A DNA stretch of 64,000 nt from Stratiolaelaps scimitus (GCA_019614645.1 JABWDB010000031.1:248001-312000), one strand, 5' to 3'; shown: positions 34,798-45,858, counted from the first letter of the stretch. Translations and numbers: made by a program. The notes: generated from the sequence alone by a model not told the origin.

Positions 34798-34844
34798 ATA
34801 GAACGTCAAAGAGGCAATGCACTATCTATTTTCTCATCGTATAA
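34798..34844 (+). CDS. P1 candidate exon C: terminal exon
   Basis: A very T-rich tract ending in TTTTTAG gives a strong acceptor. Read in the phase left by exon B, it encodes 15 more residues (starting DRTSKRQCTIYF) and then TAA at 34,842. The intron would be 559 bases. Short terminal exons are hard to prove from sequence alone. The support is the acceptor strength and the phase agreement. No AATAAA was noticed immediately downstream. Confidence 0.28.
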
Positions 34845-34916
34845 TGTCTGCAATATATTGTATAACCATATTATTTTTCCTATCATTTGCACTGTTTGAG
34901 GTTAAAGGTTAATTAG

Positions 34917-35050
34917 TTAAATTGATTTATTAAAGGAGCTGCAGTTTTGCAATGCTTATGTTCTCATATATGTCACGCGGTGGGATTCGAACCAACGGCC
35001 TTCGGCCCTTTCATAGCCACACACTTAGCCACCGTAGTCTCACCTGCCTT
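34917..35050 (-). mobile_element. SINE family C copy, tRNA-derived, minus strand
   Basis: On the minus strand the A-box-like TGGCTAAGTG (35,022-35,031) and perfect B box GGTTCGAATCC (34,983-34,993) are in tRNA-like spacing. A short body follows and ends in CTCCTTTAATAAATCAAT, which recurs at 22.5 kb. The head differs from families A and B. Confidence 0.7.
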
Positions 35051-35123
35051 GTAGCCGTCGCGCCGACAAGGTGTATCCACCAGTTCTTTTACCATTCATT
35101 ACAGGTTTTTCATGGCACCATTG

Positions 35124-35200
35124 TACGCTCGCATTTAAAGGGGTTGCCCGTCTTATGGAGCAATGCCGAAAGCAGTTGTACCGTGGACTGAGTTAAATGT
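35124..35200 (+). mobile_element. SINE family B, 3' body only
   Basis: It matches the 63-kb copy over GCATTTAAAGG, then CCGTCTTA, then CAATGCCGAAAGCAGTTGTAC. The tRNA-like head is missing. It lies only about 75 bases from the SINE C copy, in opposite orientation. Confidence 0.7.
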
Positions 35201-36545
35201 TTAAGGCTGTGAGTGAGTCCGGAACATTAATTTGATTATTTTTTCGATTTTTCTTTATCATGTCCTCTTGTTCATGATATTAAACTTATTATTATCGCAT
35301 ATATCAGAGCGGGTTGAGGCCATATACAGTTGTAAGTCGGTTAACAGGTTAGTGTAACGCGTACCAAAGATCTCTACCGTGGTTAAAGCCTAACCACATA
35401 GACGGTGTCAACCGTGACGCTATATTTAGCCGAGTCGGGTATTAATTGAGCGCTTGTTTCTGCGATGTGTGAAGTATCGAACTGGCCCCATCAATGACTG
35501 AAATGACTCGAGGGCGGCTCTGCCGCTCTCATACCATCGTACCCGTATGGTTTTGCGGTCAACGGATGCATGCACAATTGAGCACGATTCAATGTGACAT
35601 AGAATACTCAATATTTCTCTATACTGGACTATATAAAGACATTCATATATAAATATACATTTTTTTCTTTATTTTTTTTTTTCAAAAAAATAAATTCTGC
35701 GAATACTGTGATTCGAAATCTACATTCCGAGACGCCCCGAAATGACCCCCATCTTGTGCCGCCATCTAATGGCTATTAATTCAAATGGTGTCCATAATTG
35801 AGACGTGCTGGCGTTAACAATAAACATATCGACTATTTGTTTTTGTCAGTGTTCAACTCTACCTCGTTTTAAAAATCAGCCCAACGTTATTTTCTGTGTT
35901 GTTATGCCGCTCATGTAGCCTATTACATTAGTATGTGTACATACGCTATGTATGACACCATGTAGCGTGTTTAATCGCTTGACAAAGTGATCACGAAGAT
36001 TCCTCCAGCGTCATCAGGTGTCTACGCTGGTCGAGCGTTATCTGAACACGACGCCTGCTGTTTACAGAACAGCTTGCCGCTTCCAGCGATCCACTGCTGA
36101 CAGGATCTAAGACAAACGCGTAATGTATATAAAATATCTGTTGGTTGAAACGGCGTCGCCAGCTCAGCGTCGCATTCATCGAATAGCCATGCCGGAGGGC
36201 ATTCTCACAGCCAATACAACGTACGCATGTAATAACACATGAACTCGATCAGCGACTTCAAGTTCGAGATCTGAATGGCGACCGCGCTTGGTGGCCTACT
36301 GTTGTATAATAGTTGAGTTGATCAACTCTCGACTCCTGTCACTTGCAACAGCAGCGGGTCGGGTTGCCAAACAGTTATCAGCTAGATTAGTTACAATCGA
36401 TACGAAGCTATGTATATGCATTGGGCTGTTCAGCCGTTCCAGCTCATGGAATCGCATGACGCACTGATGATTCGTTTAACAGTTTGAACAAGCGATTCGT
36501 TTTAATCAATTAATTGAATGGTCGTATCGGGCTCAGTCGAATCAG

Positions 36546-36547
<2 letters not shown>
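35201..36547. other. No gene seen
   Basis: AT-rich and mixed DNA with A and T runs near 35,660-35,690. One CTCF-like motif is at 35,759. Nothing else is supported. Confidence 0.4.
35759..35772 (-). promoter_or_regulatory. CTCF-like motif, minus strand
   Basis: The minus strand reads CCATTAGATGGCGG, matching the 14-base CTCF consensus at all but one key position. Confidence 0.28.
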
Positions 36548-36599
<52 letters not shown>

Positions 36600-36605
36600 T
36601 ATATG
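36548..36605. repeat. (TA)n microsatellite with one CA interruption
   Basis: About 58 bases of TA, with ACAT near 36,592. Confidence 0.93.
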
Positions 36606-37027
36606 AGATACTTGCTTTATCACACGTGTAAAAGATGGAAGGTGCTTATTCTTAAATGATTCATCCTTCTGGGCGCTATACTATCAAACATCGATTAGTC
36701 GATTTTTTTTTCATTGTAATAGTCGCTGGTTGAATTCATTTATTTCATGACATTTAGTTTATAATTCTATGTTTGTGATGAATCCAGCTTATCGTTGTCG
36801 GCGGCCTCTCAGAGGTTCTTCCGTAGGGGAAGGTTTCCATAGTTGTGGCTGTATTTCGTCTTAGCGCATCCAGCGACACTTTGTGAGGCAAGTAGCCCCA
36901 ATTCGCTTTGCAATCTTGAGGTCGTGTAATCGAGTTACGTGAAGCGAGTCAAGCGACCTAGCGCTGCCCGATGGCTTCAATCGCAGTTGGAGACATATGA
37001 CATTACGGCAGGTATATGATACACTCT
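36606..37027. other. No gene seen
   Basis: AT-rich, then mixed sequence leading into the SINE at 37,028. Confidence 0.45.
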
Positions 37028-37175
37028 CCGTGGCGCGTTCATGTGCGCCTTGCTATTTGAGGGATCACGGAGGTACAGACACAGGTTCGATCCCCGCCGT
37101 TGCACATTTGCATATAATGGAGTCCGTCCGATACGTAGGGATGCCAAAACCAGTCGTACCGTGGACGTTAAATGT
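37028..37175 (+). mobile_element. SINE family B copy, tRNA-derived
   Basis: The A-box-like TGGCGCGTTCATG begins at 37,031 and the B box GGTTCGATCCC is at 37,084-37,094. The following CCGTTGCACATTTGCAT and the 3' words GTCCGTC and GTCGTACCGTGG match the 63-kb copy with scattered differences. It is a diverged, hence older, copy. Confidence 0.75.
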
Positions 37176-37387
37176 TGGCTCAGCGTCAGACTGGAAAATG
37201 TATATTTAGATAAACTCTCCATAGTGTACAAACCAAGTCGTGTATGTAAATATGGTCAAGTTGAAAACAGTTCTCTACACCCTTTGTTCGATTTGTAAAG
37301 ATGTGCACATTTTGATCTGTCCCTGTTAAATGCTGGGCAGTAAGTAACTATCGTATGTGTCGCGCTTTAGTGCTATAATAATAATAG

Positions 37388-37467
37388 TAGTAAGACAAGT
37401 GGTGTTGGCATGCTGACGCATGCCAACACCCCCCCCTTTTATAATAAAAAAAAAAATAGTAAGACAA
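37388..37467 (+). mobile_element. Short hairpin-plus-poly(A) insertion with 11-bp target duplication
   Basis: TAGTAAGACAA occurs at 37,388-37,398 and again at 37,457-37,467. Between them are 58 bases: a perfect hairpin (13-bp arms 37,401-37,413 and 37,418-37,430, loop TGAC), then C8, TTTTATAAT and A11. The target-site duplication directly after a poly(A) tail is the mark of LINE-driven insertion of an RNA. The source RNA is not recognised. Confidence 0.7.
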
Positions 37468-39756
37468 AAGGCTAACACGTAACAAGTGCTTCGATCGAGT
37501 CAGCGTTTGGCTCTTTATCTCATTCGTTCTCTACGTTTCTTGATTTTCATTTTGCTTCTCCGTGTGTTGTGTTACTTCATTCATATTAGTATTATTATTA
37601 TTATAATTAGGGATTCATACGCACGCGGGAGTCACGAGATTCACGATGGAGATGACAGGGACACGGCCGACGCAGCCCGTTCACTCCGAGATCCGAGGGA
37701 ATCGACAACCGCGAAGAGCCGCCGCCGCCGTCAACAACAACAACAGTCGCTGCACTAGTTTCACTTCGATTCAGACATAGAGCGAGCGACAGACAACGGA
37801 GCCTCACGAACGACAACAGAAGTGGGACAATAGCAGCAGCAGCAACAACAACCACAACAACAATGACAATGCTACAGCCTATATCTAACAGTAGCAACAA
37901 GAGCGACAGACGATAATATCATTGCTGCTCTCTCTCTCTCTCCCTCTCACTCTCTCTCTCTCTCTCTCTCGCGTTTGTGGCGGTGGCTTCTTCTTATTCT
38001 ATGCTATCTCTGGGCTACAGAGTATTTAGGCTGATGCTGCTGCTACAGCTTAGATTGTTTGTTGGTTGAGCGCGAAGCAAGTGATCACGTAACAACAATG
38101 ACACCAGCAGCAGCAGTGGCCGCAGACGCAGTTGATACTCTACAACGTACACATCTCTCTCTCTCTCTCTCTCTCTCTAAACTAACTTCTGACGCGACCA
38201 AGAACAACAGCCACAACGATGGAGACAGCCGCAACATCAGCAGCCGCCGAAGCCGCCGCCGCCGCATCAGCAGAGACAGGACAAGAACACAACCGTCGAA
38301 AATTGAGGTGGATCGAACGAAATAAGTCACTATTACCACGACGGCGACGACGACGACGACGGCGACGGCTACTGCTCCTGATGTAGCCAGCCTCGTGACG
38401 CTGTGACGAGCCAATGTTGGAGCCTCCGTTTGTCTGCTGCTCGTCGGTCGGTCGCTGAATCCGGCCGTCGGAGTTGGCATTTTTTTTTTTTCACTCAACG
38501 TTGATGCTGCCTGTCAATGCCGCTACCACCGTTAAGTGGATACCACCCGATAGCGTTTCTAATAAACAACGAACGACAGTGACATGTCGTCAGCAACTAG
38601 CAACACCGTCATCACACAACAACGGCGGCAGCGGGCAAAGGCCAGAAGTACAACAGCAGCAACAACAATACTAATAAATTCCGCTGGAATTGTTCTTTAT
38701 GACCACTAAGACAGCAGAGACAAATATAATAGCATTCTTTTGCTCTTTATTTTAGTCGGGTGGACTCCAGTCTGTTGCCGTCTGTTCAACTGTTAACATC
38801 GACGACTGTCAGATGGAGAGACGACACGTTCCCTGATGATGGGGGGGGGCAGCGACGGTGTCAATATGACAGCGACAATAACAACAACGGGCTATGGCCA
38901 TCCGCAACAATTATCATCAACAGATATATATATATATATGTATATCGAGATTAGTTGCGTGTAACACTCAGAAAATGAGGAACATTGCAAGCTAGATAAC
39001 ATCTATATTACAGAATGGTATGAATGCATTTTTTCCTATTTATTGAACGATCGTTACGTGAATATTTTTCATTACATCGTATATATCAGAATAGCGCTTC
39101 GTGTTGTTTTTCAACGGTGGTAGTCGACACAGTGACATGGTTCTTGCAAGACTATTAACATGAAATGTTATTATTATGTGAAATTCTTTTCTAATATTAT
39201 ATATTTGACAAGATAATTTATTCAAACATACAATAGTTAGGAATAAAATTTGATTGGTTTGACAAGATTCGTTCACCGATGCAAGTGAGCGTATCTCGTA
39301 GAGAGGTTCGAGAGTGACGGTAGATGCCAGCAGGATCGAGCAGGTTTACTCGGCTCGTTAGTAACGAACGCTATTAAAAACGCGGCAGGGTGACGACAGA
39401 CTACAGCGGCAAGGAGAGCAAGCTCTTTCGGCGCTACACGCGTGCTGCGGAGTTTATCGACTGATGACTACTGTGTTCGAGGACCATATATATATATATA
39501 TATAAATCGCTGACGGGAGACAGGCGTCTGCAAAATATTGCTCGTAAGGAATCGCTATGGGTGATTTGCGCCCTATGAGTTGCGTTTGGATCGAGGGACC
39601 CACGTGGTGGAAGAGCATGACATGATACCGGTGGAAACAACGCCTTTTAGACCCCTCGAAGAAGACCCCCCCCCCCTGTATATATTCTTTTTTTACCGAG
39701 CACTTAAGCATATGTATGTATATTGCAGTTCCGAGAATAAACATTTGATTATGATA
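37468..39756. other. Repeat-rich, no gene seen
   Basis: CAA/CAG triplets at 37,730-37,870, (CT)n at 37,929-37,971 and 38,155-38,178, GAC/GCC triplets to 38,390, a T run at 38,480, G9 near 38,840, TA at 38,923-38,941 and 39,485-39,504, C10 at 39,666-39,675. Open frames here come from triplets. A 5' leader is possible but not shown. Confidence 0.4.
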
Positions 39757-40458
39757 TGATATAAATACCAATCTCATTGAGGTTCCTGAGTAGCGGAATA
39801 ATCGCATAGCATTTAGGCGCTTGGCCAGCCTTTATTGTCTTGAAAGTTTAGCACCAAGTATTTCACTGTCTTGGACAATGAGAGTTGCAGCCCACCAACT
39901 ATTACCTGATGTTTTCAGGCTAAGTACCAGCCCCCGCAAATTTCAATGGCCGCATGTACGTGATAGGCCATTGACGGGATAGCATCGAGGTGTTATGTGC
40001 ATAGTCAGACGTTCGACAGACATTCCCAGCCAATATATTCAGCAGAATGAAATTTACATACACGATGAACACGTAGGGTCTGAACCCTGAGGTGTATAGG
40101 TGTTGACTGCCTCCTGAGTGGACTTAACATGGCCTTCCTTTACAGCCCGCCTTCTACCGGAGAGGTATGACGTGAGCCAGTTGATCGTGATAGGTGTCCA
40201 TCCCAGACACTGTAACATTTGTCTGAAAATCGAATGATGTCGACACTTGAAGCCTGCTGCGACATCCAGGTACACCCTAAGGCAGACCTGCTTATATTCA
40301 GCTGTGTCAGTGATTTCCTGCCAGAGGTGCCCGAGCGGGAGTCCAGTCGATCGCGAGTTACGGCAGCCAAACTGACGGGATGAGAAGAATTTCACAGGCT
40401 CCAGATACCTCTTAGGCCTGCAGGTCACTAATGTCTCGAAAACCAGGTTGTCCATCAA
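39757..40458 (-). pseudogene. LINE reverse transcriptase, inactive
   Basis: The main open piece (40,054-40,458) holds the finger and palm signatures FSSRQFGCRNSRST, VYLDVAAGF (where a catalytic Asp-containing F/Y-x-D block is expected), WLTSYLSGRR and TPQGS. After a frame break, VFIVYVNFILLN and DYAHNT follow at about 39,990-40,040. DYAHNT sits where active enzymes carry Y-x-D-D, so both catalytic Asp are replaced. Further down, KTSG, ILGAKL and LAKRLNAMRLF match the thumb region. Stops and frameshifts plus the lost Asp pair make it non-functional. Confidence 0.8.
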
Positions 40459-40850
40459 GGATATAGGATAGCGGTAGTTCGCTCGCCTTTGTTCTCGAAT
40501 AATAATTATGTCTATTAATTGGGTCGTAAGCGAGCCTCAATGTGTTAATTGCCGACTTGCATTTTAAGGGCAGGCCACAGTGATTAGATTCAACTGTTGT
40601 CAAGTGTCTGTTTAGTTCATTAGCAATAGCGTGAGGACTTACAATCTGCTGTCCAGAATCGAGGTCAAGCATAGCACGGTTTTGAATGTTCCTCTTACAC
40701 AAAATTCTCCAATGAACGTACCACGTCGTGAAGTATTACCTATGGCGCAACGGCGCTTGTAGAATGAGTTTCCGGCAAGTTTCAGGGCTCGCCTTCTCGT
40801 CCGTAGAGCCTTATAGTAGGCTGCTTAAAGTTATTGCGTACTCAGCCTAC
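40412..40850 (-). pseudogene. LINE linker between endonuclease and reverse transcriptase
   Basis: The open piece 40,412-40,702 contains WRILCKRNIQNRAML just upstream in frame and SPHAIANELNRHLTTVE, typical of the region before the RT fingers in APE-type LINEs. An adjoining frame around 40,750-40,820 reads KALRTRRRALKLAG, the usual basic helix of this linker. At least one frameshift separates the two. Confidence 0.6.
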
Positions 40851-41062
40851 AAAGACCAAAAGAGAACTCAAGCTAATTAGCACTATAAGCTGAGCTCCCA
40901 TTCTCGACTTCAACGAAACATCTGCCATAGTCAAGCTGACTACAAAACGTCTCAATGGCAGAATGGCCGTCAGCCAGTTAGTGCTTTGTACTCGCATTAC
41001 CAACGGATCTCCAGAGTGACTATCATCTCTCCGTGTCGAACTGGAGCCTCCGATCGCCTGTC

Positions 41063-41960
41063 CTAAGATGTCGAGTGCTTCCCCTCGACCAAGGCAATGA
41101 TTGGATAGTGATCATAGAAAAGCCGAGTGGCCCACACTGCAGAGGCCACGGATAAAACCCTATCACAATTAACCATAGCAATTTGATCTATGCAAGTTTT
41201 TGACGATGTGCCTACTACGGAAGTGACGATAATCTCTGAAAGCGAAAAACGCTGAATGTTCCTCACAAGTAGGTCTACTTAGAAGGTTAACGCCCGAGTC
41301 TCCAGCCAGCAGACACGGACGAGAATAGGCACAGCATCGTCAAAATCATCAAGCAAGATACTTCTGTAAACGCAATGGCCGGAGTAGACGCCAATAATGT
41401 AAAAAATGAAAATTTTAGTCTTTTTTTAAAGACGATGAGGAGTCCATGGATTTCACCGTCAGGCGAGCCTCGCGCACGAGGCAGTGATCTGTAAGGTGTG
41501 CCTTTCCGGGTCGGCGCATAGGTCTCTTCCTACGTTTGATCGTCGCGGCTGACTTCGGCGGGATCAAGGTTCTACAAGGAAGATCCATACTTACTTCCGG
41601 TCCAGCTGGAAGCAAGGGTGGATCACAATAACAGGTCTGACTATAGTACCATACGATACGTAACCTGGAGATGAGCCAGCCCGTATCCCCAAAACGTCCG
41701 ATTGAGCTGCTCTAGACTACCAGCGTCAAGCACCTTTATATTGGTCGCGTCTGGATGCTCCGAGTCCTACTTGCTGGGGAAGTCGAGATTGCATCCATTA
41801 GGTCTTGCCTTCCCCAATCCCCGAAGTGGACAGAGCGTTGAAGAGACAAGAAAGAAGATCCACCTCGTTGCCCATTCGATGGCCGCAATCCCACACGACA
41901 TTTGTAGAGCAGCTCGCCCACCTCGACAAATTACAATGTTGTATTGTAACCTTCGAAAAA
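41063..41960 (-). pseudogene. LINE APE-type endonuclease, broken
   Basis: The C-terminal end (41,063-41,266) shows SSKTCIDQIAMVN and FYDHYPIIALVEG, where His is the expected catalytic residue of the S-D-H block; the Ser is replaced by Tyr. The N-terminal end near 41,880-41,950 reads LQYN and GRAALQMSCGIAA, like the opening strand and helix of these nucleases. The middle is interrupted by stops. Confidence 0.6.
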
Positions 41961-42360
41961 GCCAAGCCTTAAATCCTGCTTGGAAACATTCAAATCAACG
42001 CTAACCTTCAAACTAACCTTCACATCCACCTGGAATGCCCACGGTGCCTCTGCCGCAGGAGATTCGACAGCATTGCTTCCCAGTGGCTGAAGGTTAATAG
42101 CCCATGTGGACGTAAACGTGACATTGGGTATACAGCGTCGTTCAAGTGGCTCTTCTCTGTGCCGTATCTATTGTGTTGCGGGAATAGGGGGAAGTATAAT
42201 GCACATTGGGCGTTGGGCCGCTCATACCAACACTCGTGTGGGAGTCCAAACCCCGCATTAAACCCGTATACCTCGCCCTTCCCAAGATGGCTCGGAAAGC
42301 TTGCAGCGTTACTTCGAATGTTCCATCCGGGGGCAGCATACAGTTTTACCGTTAGCTACT
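41961..42360 (-). pseudogene. Possible LINE ORF1 (gag-like) remnant
   Basis: A frame at 42,142-42,339 and a neighbouring frame with CWYERPNAQC and YGTEKSHLNDA resemble the spacing of CCHC zinc knuckles with most Cys lost. Its position just upstream of the endonuclease supports the reading, but the sequence evidence alone is weak. Confidence 0.35.
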
Positions 42361-43656
42361 GGAGAGGGACGGGTCAGGTTTGAGCGGAGCCAAACCGCTC
42401 CTAACCCCGCCCAAAATCTCATCTTTGTCGGATTGTTTCTCTACCCGTCCTAGCTAACGTCGTTGTTCTGTCGCATTCGATCAATGGACGACAAAACAAA
42501 AACGCCCACGCCATGATTGATTGACGCCCTCGATATTTTCTCCCCAGCGTTATCGTGTCGCCGGGTACTCGCATTGCTCAGTTAACGCTATCTCATTACA
42601 CGACGGCGCAATGCACCCTCGACATGAATTCCACGTACCGTGATCTGACTCTTGATAAGGGATCGGGAGTTATCAGTGCCAATGGAGTACCGTAGCCTAT
42701 TTTAAGCAAGTTGTCTCCAATGTTGCCCTTATCTAATCCTGTATCTTAATGCTTTGCTCCGATGGGTGCGTGACGCGTGACGCGTGTCTCACGTTGCAAC
42801 TGACGAGAACAGATACAGCGGGACACGGGACGCGAGATGGAATCAACGAAGGAACGAATGAGCGGCGATGAGATGAAAAGAACACAAGAAGAATAAGAAC
42901 AGAGCAAAGAAAAGTGGATGGAAAATTGAGAAGAAAAGGACGATAGAAGACAACAACGGATTCTGATGAGGACGATCGATTGAAGAAGATCTACAAGATG
43001 AAGACCTTGAAGAAGACCCTATAAAGACTGAAATCATAATCGTGACGATGAGGAACAACATTGCCGCGAATAATCGCATGAAACTTCGAGCCCGTTCGTT
43101 ATCAACACTCATATATATATATATATATATATATATCCACTATAAGCCAGTATATAATAATAACGAATAATTTGACATTGTAAAATGAAGCAAGAAAAGC
43201 AAACACGTCGCGTTTTAGGTGATACAAAGAGATACATAAATATCTACAATATCAATCAAGAAGTACACACAATTATATGAAATAAGAGCATGCCTCTATA
43301 TGAATACATACGTCCGTTAGAGCCGTGTGAGATTCACAGTGAGTATTGATATGTTGACAGAGGCAGCGGTGTCCGATTATCAGCGCGCGGCATGCAGCTC
43401 GAATACATCAAGACGAATGTCGTCGAAGAGATCGAAGCGGCTCAGATATTTAGCCGCCTGTGGTACCCACGTAGGACGGTGAACATCAATGGGGTCAAAT
43501 GCGGTCGGATAGGAATAGCTGCACTTGACATATTCGTGTGCTAAATGTCGCGTTTCAATAACTAATAGCTATACAATTGTCATAGGTGCCGCTATTGTTA
43601 ATTAAGCTGTTCATCTGCATCCCGCGATGCTCAACGAGTTCGGAGTGCGGAACGAC
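42361..43656. other. No gene seen
   Basis: Mixed DNA with TGACGCG repeated in tandem near 42,772-42,786 and (TA)n at 43,110-43,137. A GA/AAG-rich stretch at 42,840-43,030 gives a hydrophobic antisense frame that is not called. Confidence 0.4.
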
Positions 43657-43952
43657 TTACACAATCAACTTATAGATCTCGACGTCAATCATTCCAACCT
43701 CTAACAACGCGTCAAGTTGTATTACACGAAACACAATTAGGGCGTATATCAAAATACTGTTTATTGCGGTTATAAATTGAAATATAGAATACTTTTCACA
43801 CGTTGGGCATATATTTCCATAATCGAAAAAAAAACACACAAAAAACAACCACTCCTGAGGAAGGAAATACAAACGAATTCGAATCTCGGCTGACGGTTGA
43901 ACCTCAACAAAAACCTGACGTTCATTGCCACCGGCTTGTCCCCGCAGTCTGC
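43657..43952 (-). CDS. M2 candidate exon 2, terminal, hydrophobic end
   Basis: An acceptor-like GCGTGCAG precedes 43,952. In the phase left by M2 exon 1 (phase 1) the frame is open for 97 codons to TAA. The first third reads as a plausible protein (NERQVFVEVQPSAEIRIRLY). A very hydrophobic stretch with many Phe follows, partly from a T9 run, and then TAINSILIYALIVFRVI, a possible membrane helix. The frame is actually open further upstream, so another acceptor could be used. Support is the phase match and composition. Confidence 0.25.
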
Positions 43953-44904
43953 CTGCACGCCACCGTCGAATAGTCGAACAGGTCCATGCCCACTCTTCTC
44001 GTGCGAGTGATCGGCGGAGATAAAAGACAACATCAACATATTGACGACCGCGTGCACGATTGGCTTGTTGTAGCAGTCACCGATTGGACGACGGGGAGAT
44101 GTAGTTAATGACATTTAAATGGCTTCCGTTGGCTTCGATGCTACGGCAGCAGTCGCAGCAGCAGCAGCATTAGTTGGTCGCTATTCGTTCGTGTGTTTCA
44201 TTCTTCCTGTACTTCTGCTGCTGCTGCTGCTGTTTGTATATATGTATGTGTATCTGTCGACAGTTGTGCCTTCGAGAGCGGTGCATCTGGTTCATCCGTT
44301 GATGGCGACGGCCAGCCAACGGACGAACTACAGCCGCTCGACAGCGCTTGTGTTTCCACGAGCCAAGTCCATTTGTCTTTGCTTCGGGTAATCGTTTTCA
44401 GCTGGGGGCAGAATAACAATCTCTTGTTAGCAATTACACTCTGCCCGCTCATCGTCAGGTGGCCAACCACCTCGTTGCCGCTAGACTCTCAACTTCATCT
44501 GTTGTTGTTGGTGATCAGCATCATCGTCATCATCATCATCAGCAACAGCTGATTAGTGGTTACCGGATTCTTTGTCCTTGTCGAGCGTAGAAAATACCGC
44601 ATAGACCAGCACCGAACGACCAGGCAGATAGCCGCAACAGCAAAATTGTATATATGTTCCATTTTAGTGTCTCTTGCACACCCTCTGGAGTTGTCATCAT
44701 CGCGCAGCGGCGACTGCTGCCACTGGGTGAAAACTCTCGATTGACGAATTACCCCCCCCGAACAACTCCACTAAAGCGGTTACAAACACACACACACACA
44801 CGCACCCAGAATTGTCACACTGAAAATGACTGAAGTGTTGCACAATCCCAGATGATTATCATTGAAATTAGCAGAAGCTCAACTCGATCGGCACCGGCGC
44901 TTAC
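43953..44904. other. Putative M2 intron; CAG/CTG triplet cluster
   Basis: (CAG)n at 44,153-44,170 and (CTG)n at 44,216-44,234 form an inverted pair about 50 bases apart. An overlapping frame at 44,119-44,391 contains a Leu run from the CTG repeat. CAT-rich triplets are at 44,519-44,545, C8 at 44,751 and a CA repeat at 44,785-44,802. Confidence 0.35.
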
Positions 44905-45448
44905 CTTGTTCGCCGAATGTTATCGAGCGCCGGGAACCGTCCGTCGATTTCACCAACAGATCAGTGATGCCTCTGTGTAGCGCGTATATTTGTTTTTGTT
45001 GGTAGCAGCAGCAGCGGACAACCTTGTTGACAGCAACGAGCGACACGTTCGTTGCAGAACTGACCAAGCCGCGTTCACCCATCGTTGGCATTGTCTGTCG
45101 AACAATATTCAACGGGAACCGGTCGGCCGGGACTTGCGACGTCCCGTGCGCGAGTTGTGTCTGCGTGTACGCTGTCACGGTGTTTGCTCGCTTGCGTGTG
45201 TACGTGTGCGCTTGACGAAGCGAGGACATTAGATCGCGTTCTCGAAATATATAAATGAACCCCTCCGAACGAGTCACTGCCCAAATAACGATATTGCCGG
45301 ACACTGCGCTGCCATTCGCGTCGACGATCGCGCAGTGATGGCAATGTAATGACGGCCTGATGAGTCGTAGATGGATGAACGCCGTCTGATACGCGTCTTC
45401 CGTGAGGCTTCGAGCTCCTCGCGGAGCTGGACGGGTCCGGCTCGCCAT
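44905..45448 (-). CDS. M2 candidate exon 1, unknown protein
   Basis: The ATG at 45,448 lies in GCAGCCATGG, a near-ideal Kozak context. The frame runs 181 codons and ends at GAACAAG|GTAAGC, a consensus donor at 44,905, exit phase 1. Codon quality near the 3' end is high (NVSLVAVNKVVR, then CCC and QQKQIYALHRG). An internal stretch, SGNIVIWAVTRSEGFIYIF, is hydrophobic. The same frame is open for about 35 codons upstream of the ATG (acidic then polyalanine), so this may be an internal exon that begins near 45,540. No family recognised. Antisense plus frames overlap but lack such signals. Confidence 0.42.
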
Positions 45449-45856
45449 GGCTGCTGCCGCCGCTGCCGTCGCGTCGTCGTTGTCGTCGTGGCCGCTGTTG
45501 CCGTCATTGTACTGCCCATTAATGAATGACCCCGATGACCTTGAAACAGAGAGCTACTCGTACGGATGATCAGCGGAACAGCGAGTATTGTCGGCGCGTA
45601 GAAGCAGCCCTGCAGAAAGCGAAACAAACAGATAATGTTTATTATAGCTTAGCATTGCTAGCTAATGCATGTCAAACGTGAACGCAGCAACGTTTGAACA
45701 AGTTTCTGTAGTTTAACACAGCCTCTTGCCAAAAGTATGGAAGAAATCATTTTCTGAGCGATTCGAACGCTTATTGAACAGTAGATGTATATTGCAACTA
45801 AAAGTTCAATAAGCATTCAAATTGCTGAGAAAAAGATTTCTTCTTTATCTTTGGCA
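45449..45856. other. Upstream region of M2
   Basis: GCC/GAC triplets to about 45,510, then AT-rich DNA. An acceptor-like TTTCTGCAG at about 45,614 (minus) precedes a hydrophobic frame in a different register. Promoter elements cannot be identified with confidence. Confidence 0.3.
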
Positions 45857-45858
45857 TA

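Larger units (their letters stand above)
39757..42360 (-). mobile_element. Decayed non-LTR retrotransposon (LINE)
   Basis: Reading the minus strand from about 42,360 down gives, in order, a gag-like frame, an endonuclease domain, a linker and a reverse transcriptase with part of the thumb, spread over several frames broken by stops and shifts. Domain order fits the APE-endonuclease LINE group, with a Jockey/R1/I-like feel; I cannot place the clade. No poly(A) tail or target duplication was identified at the 3' end. It is an old inactive copy. Confidence 0.85.
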
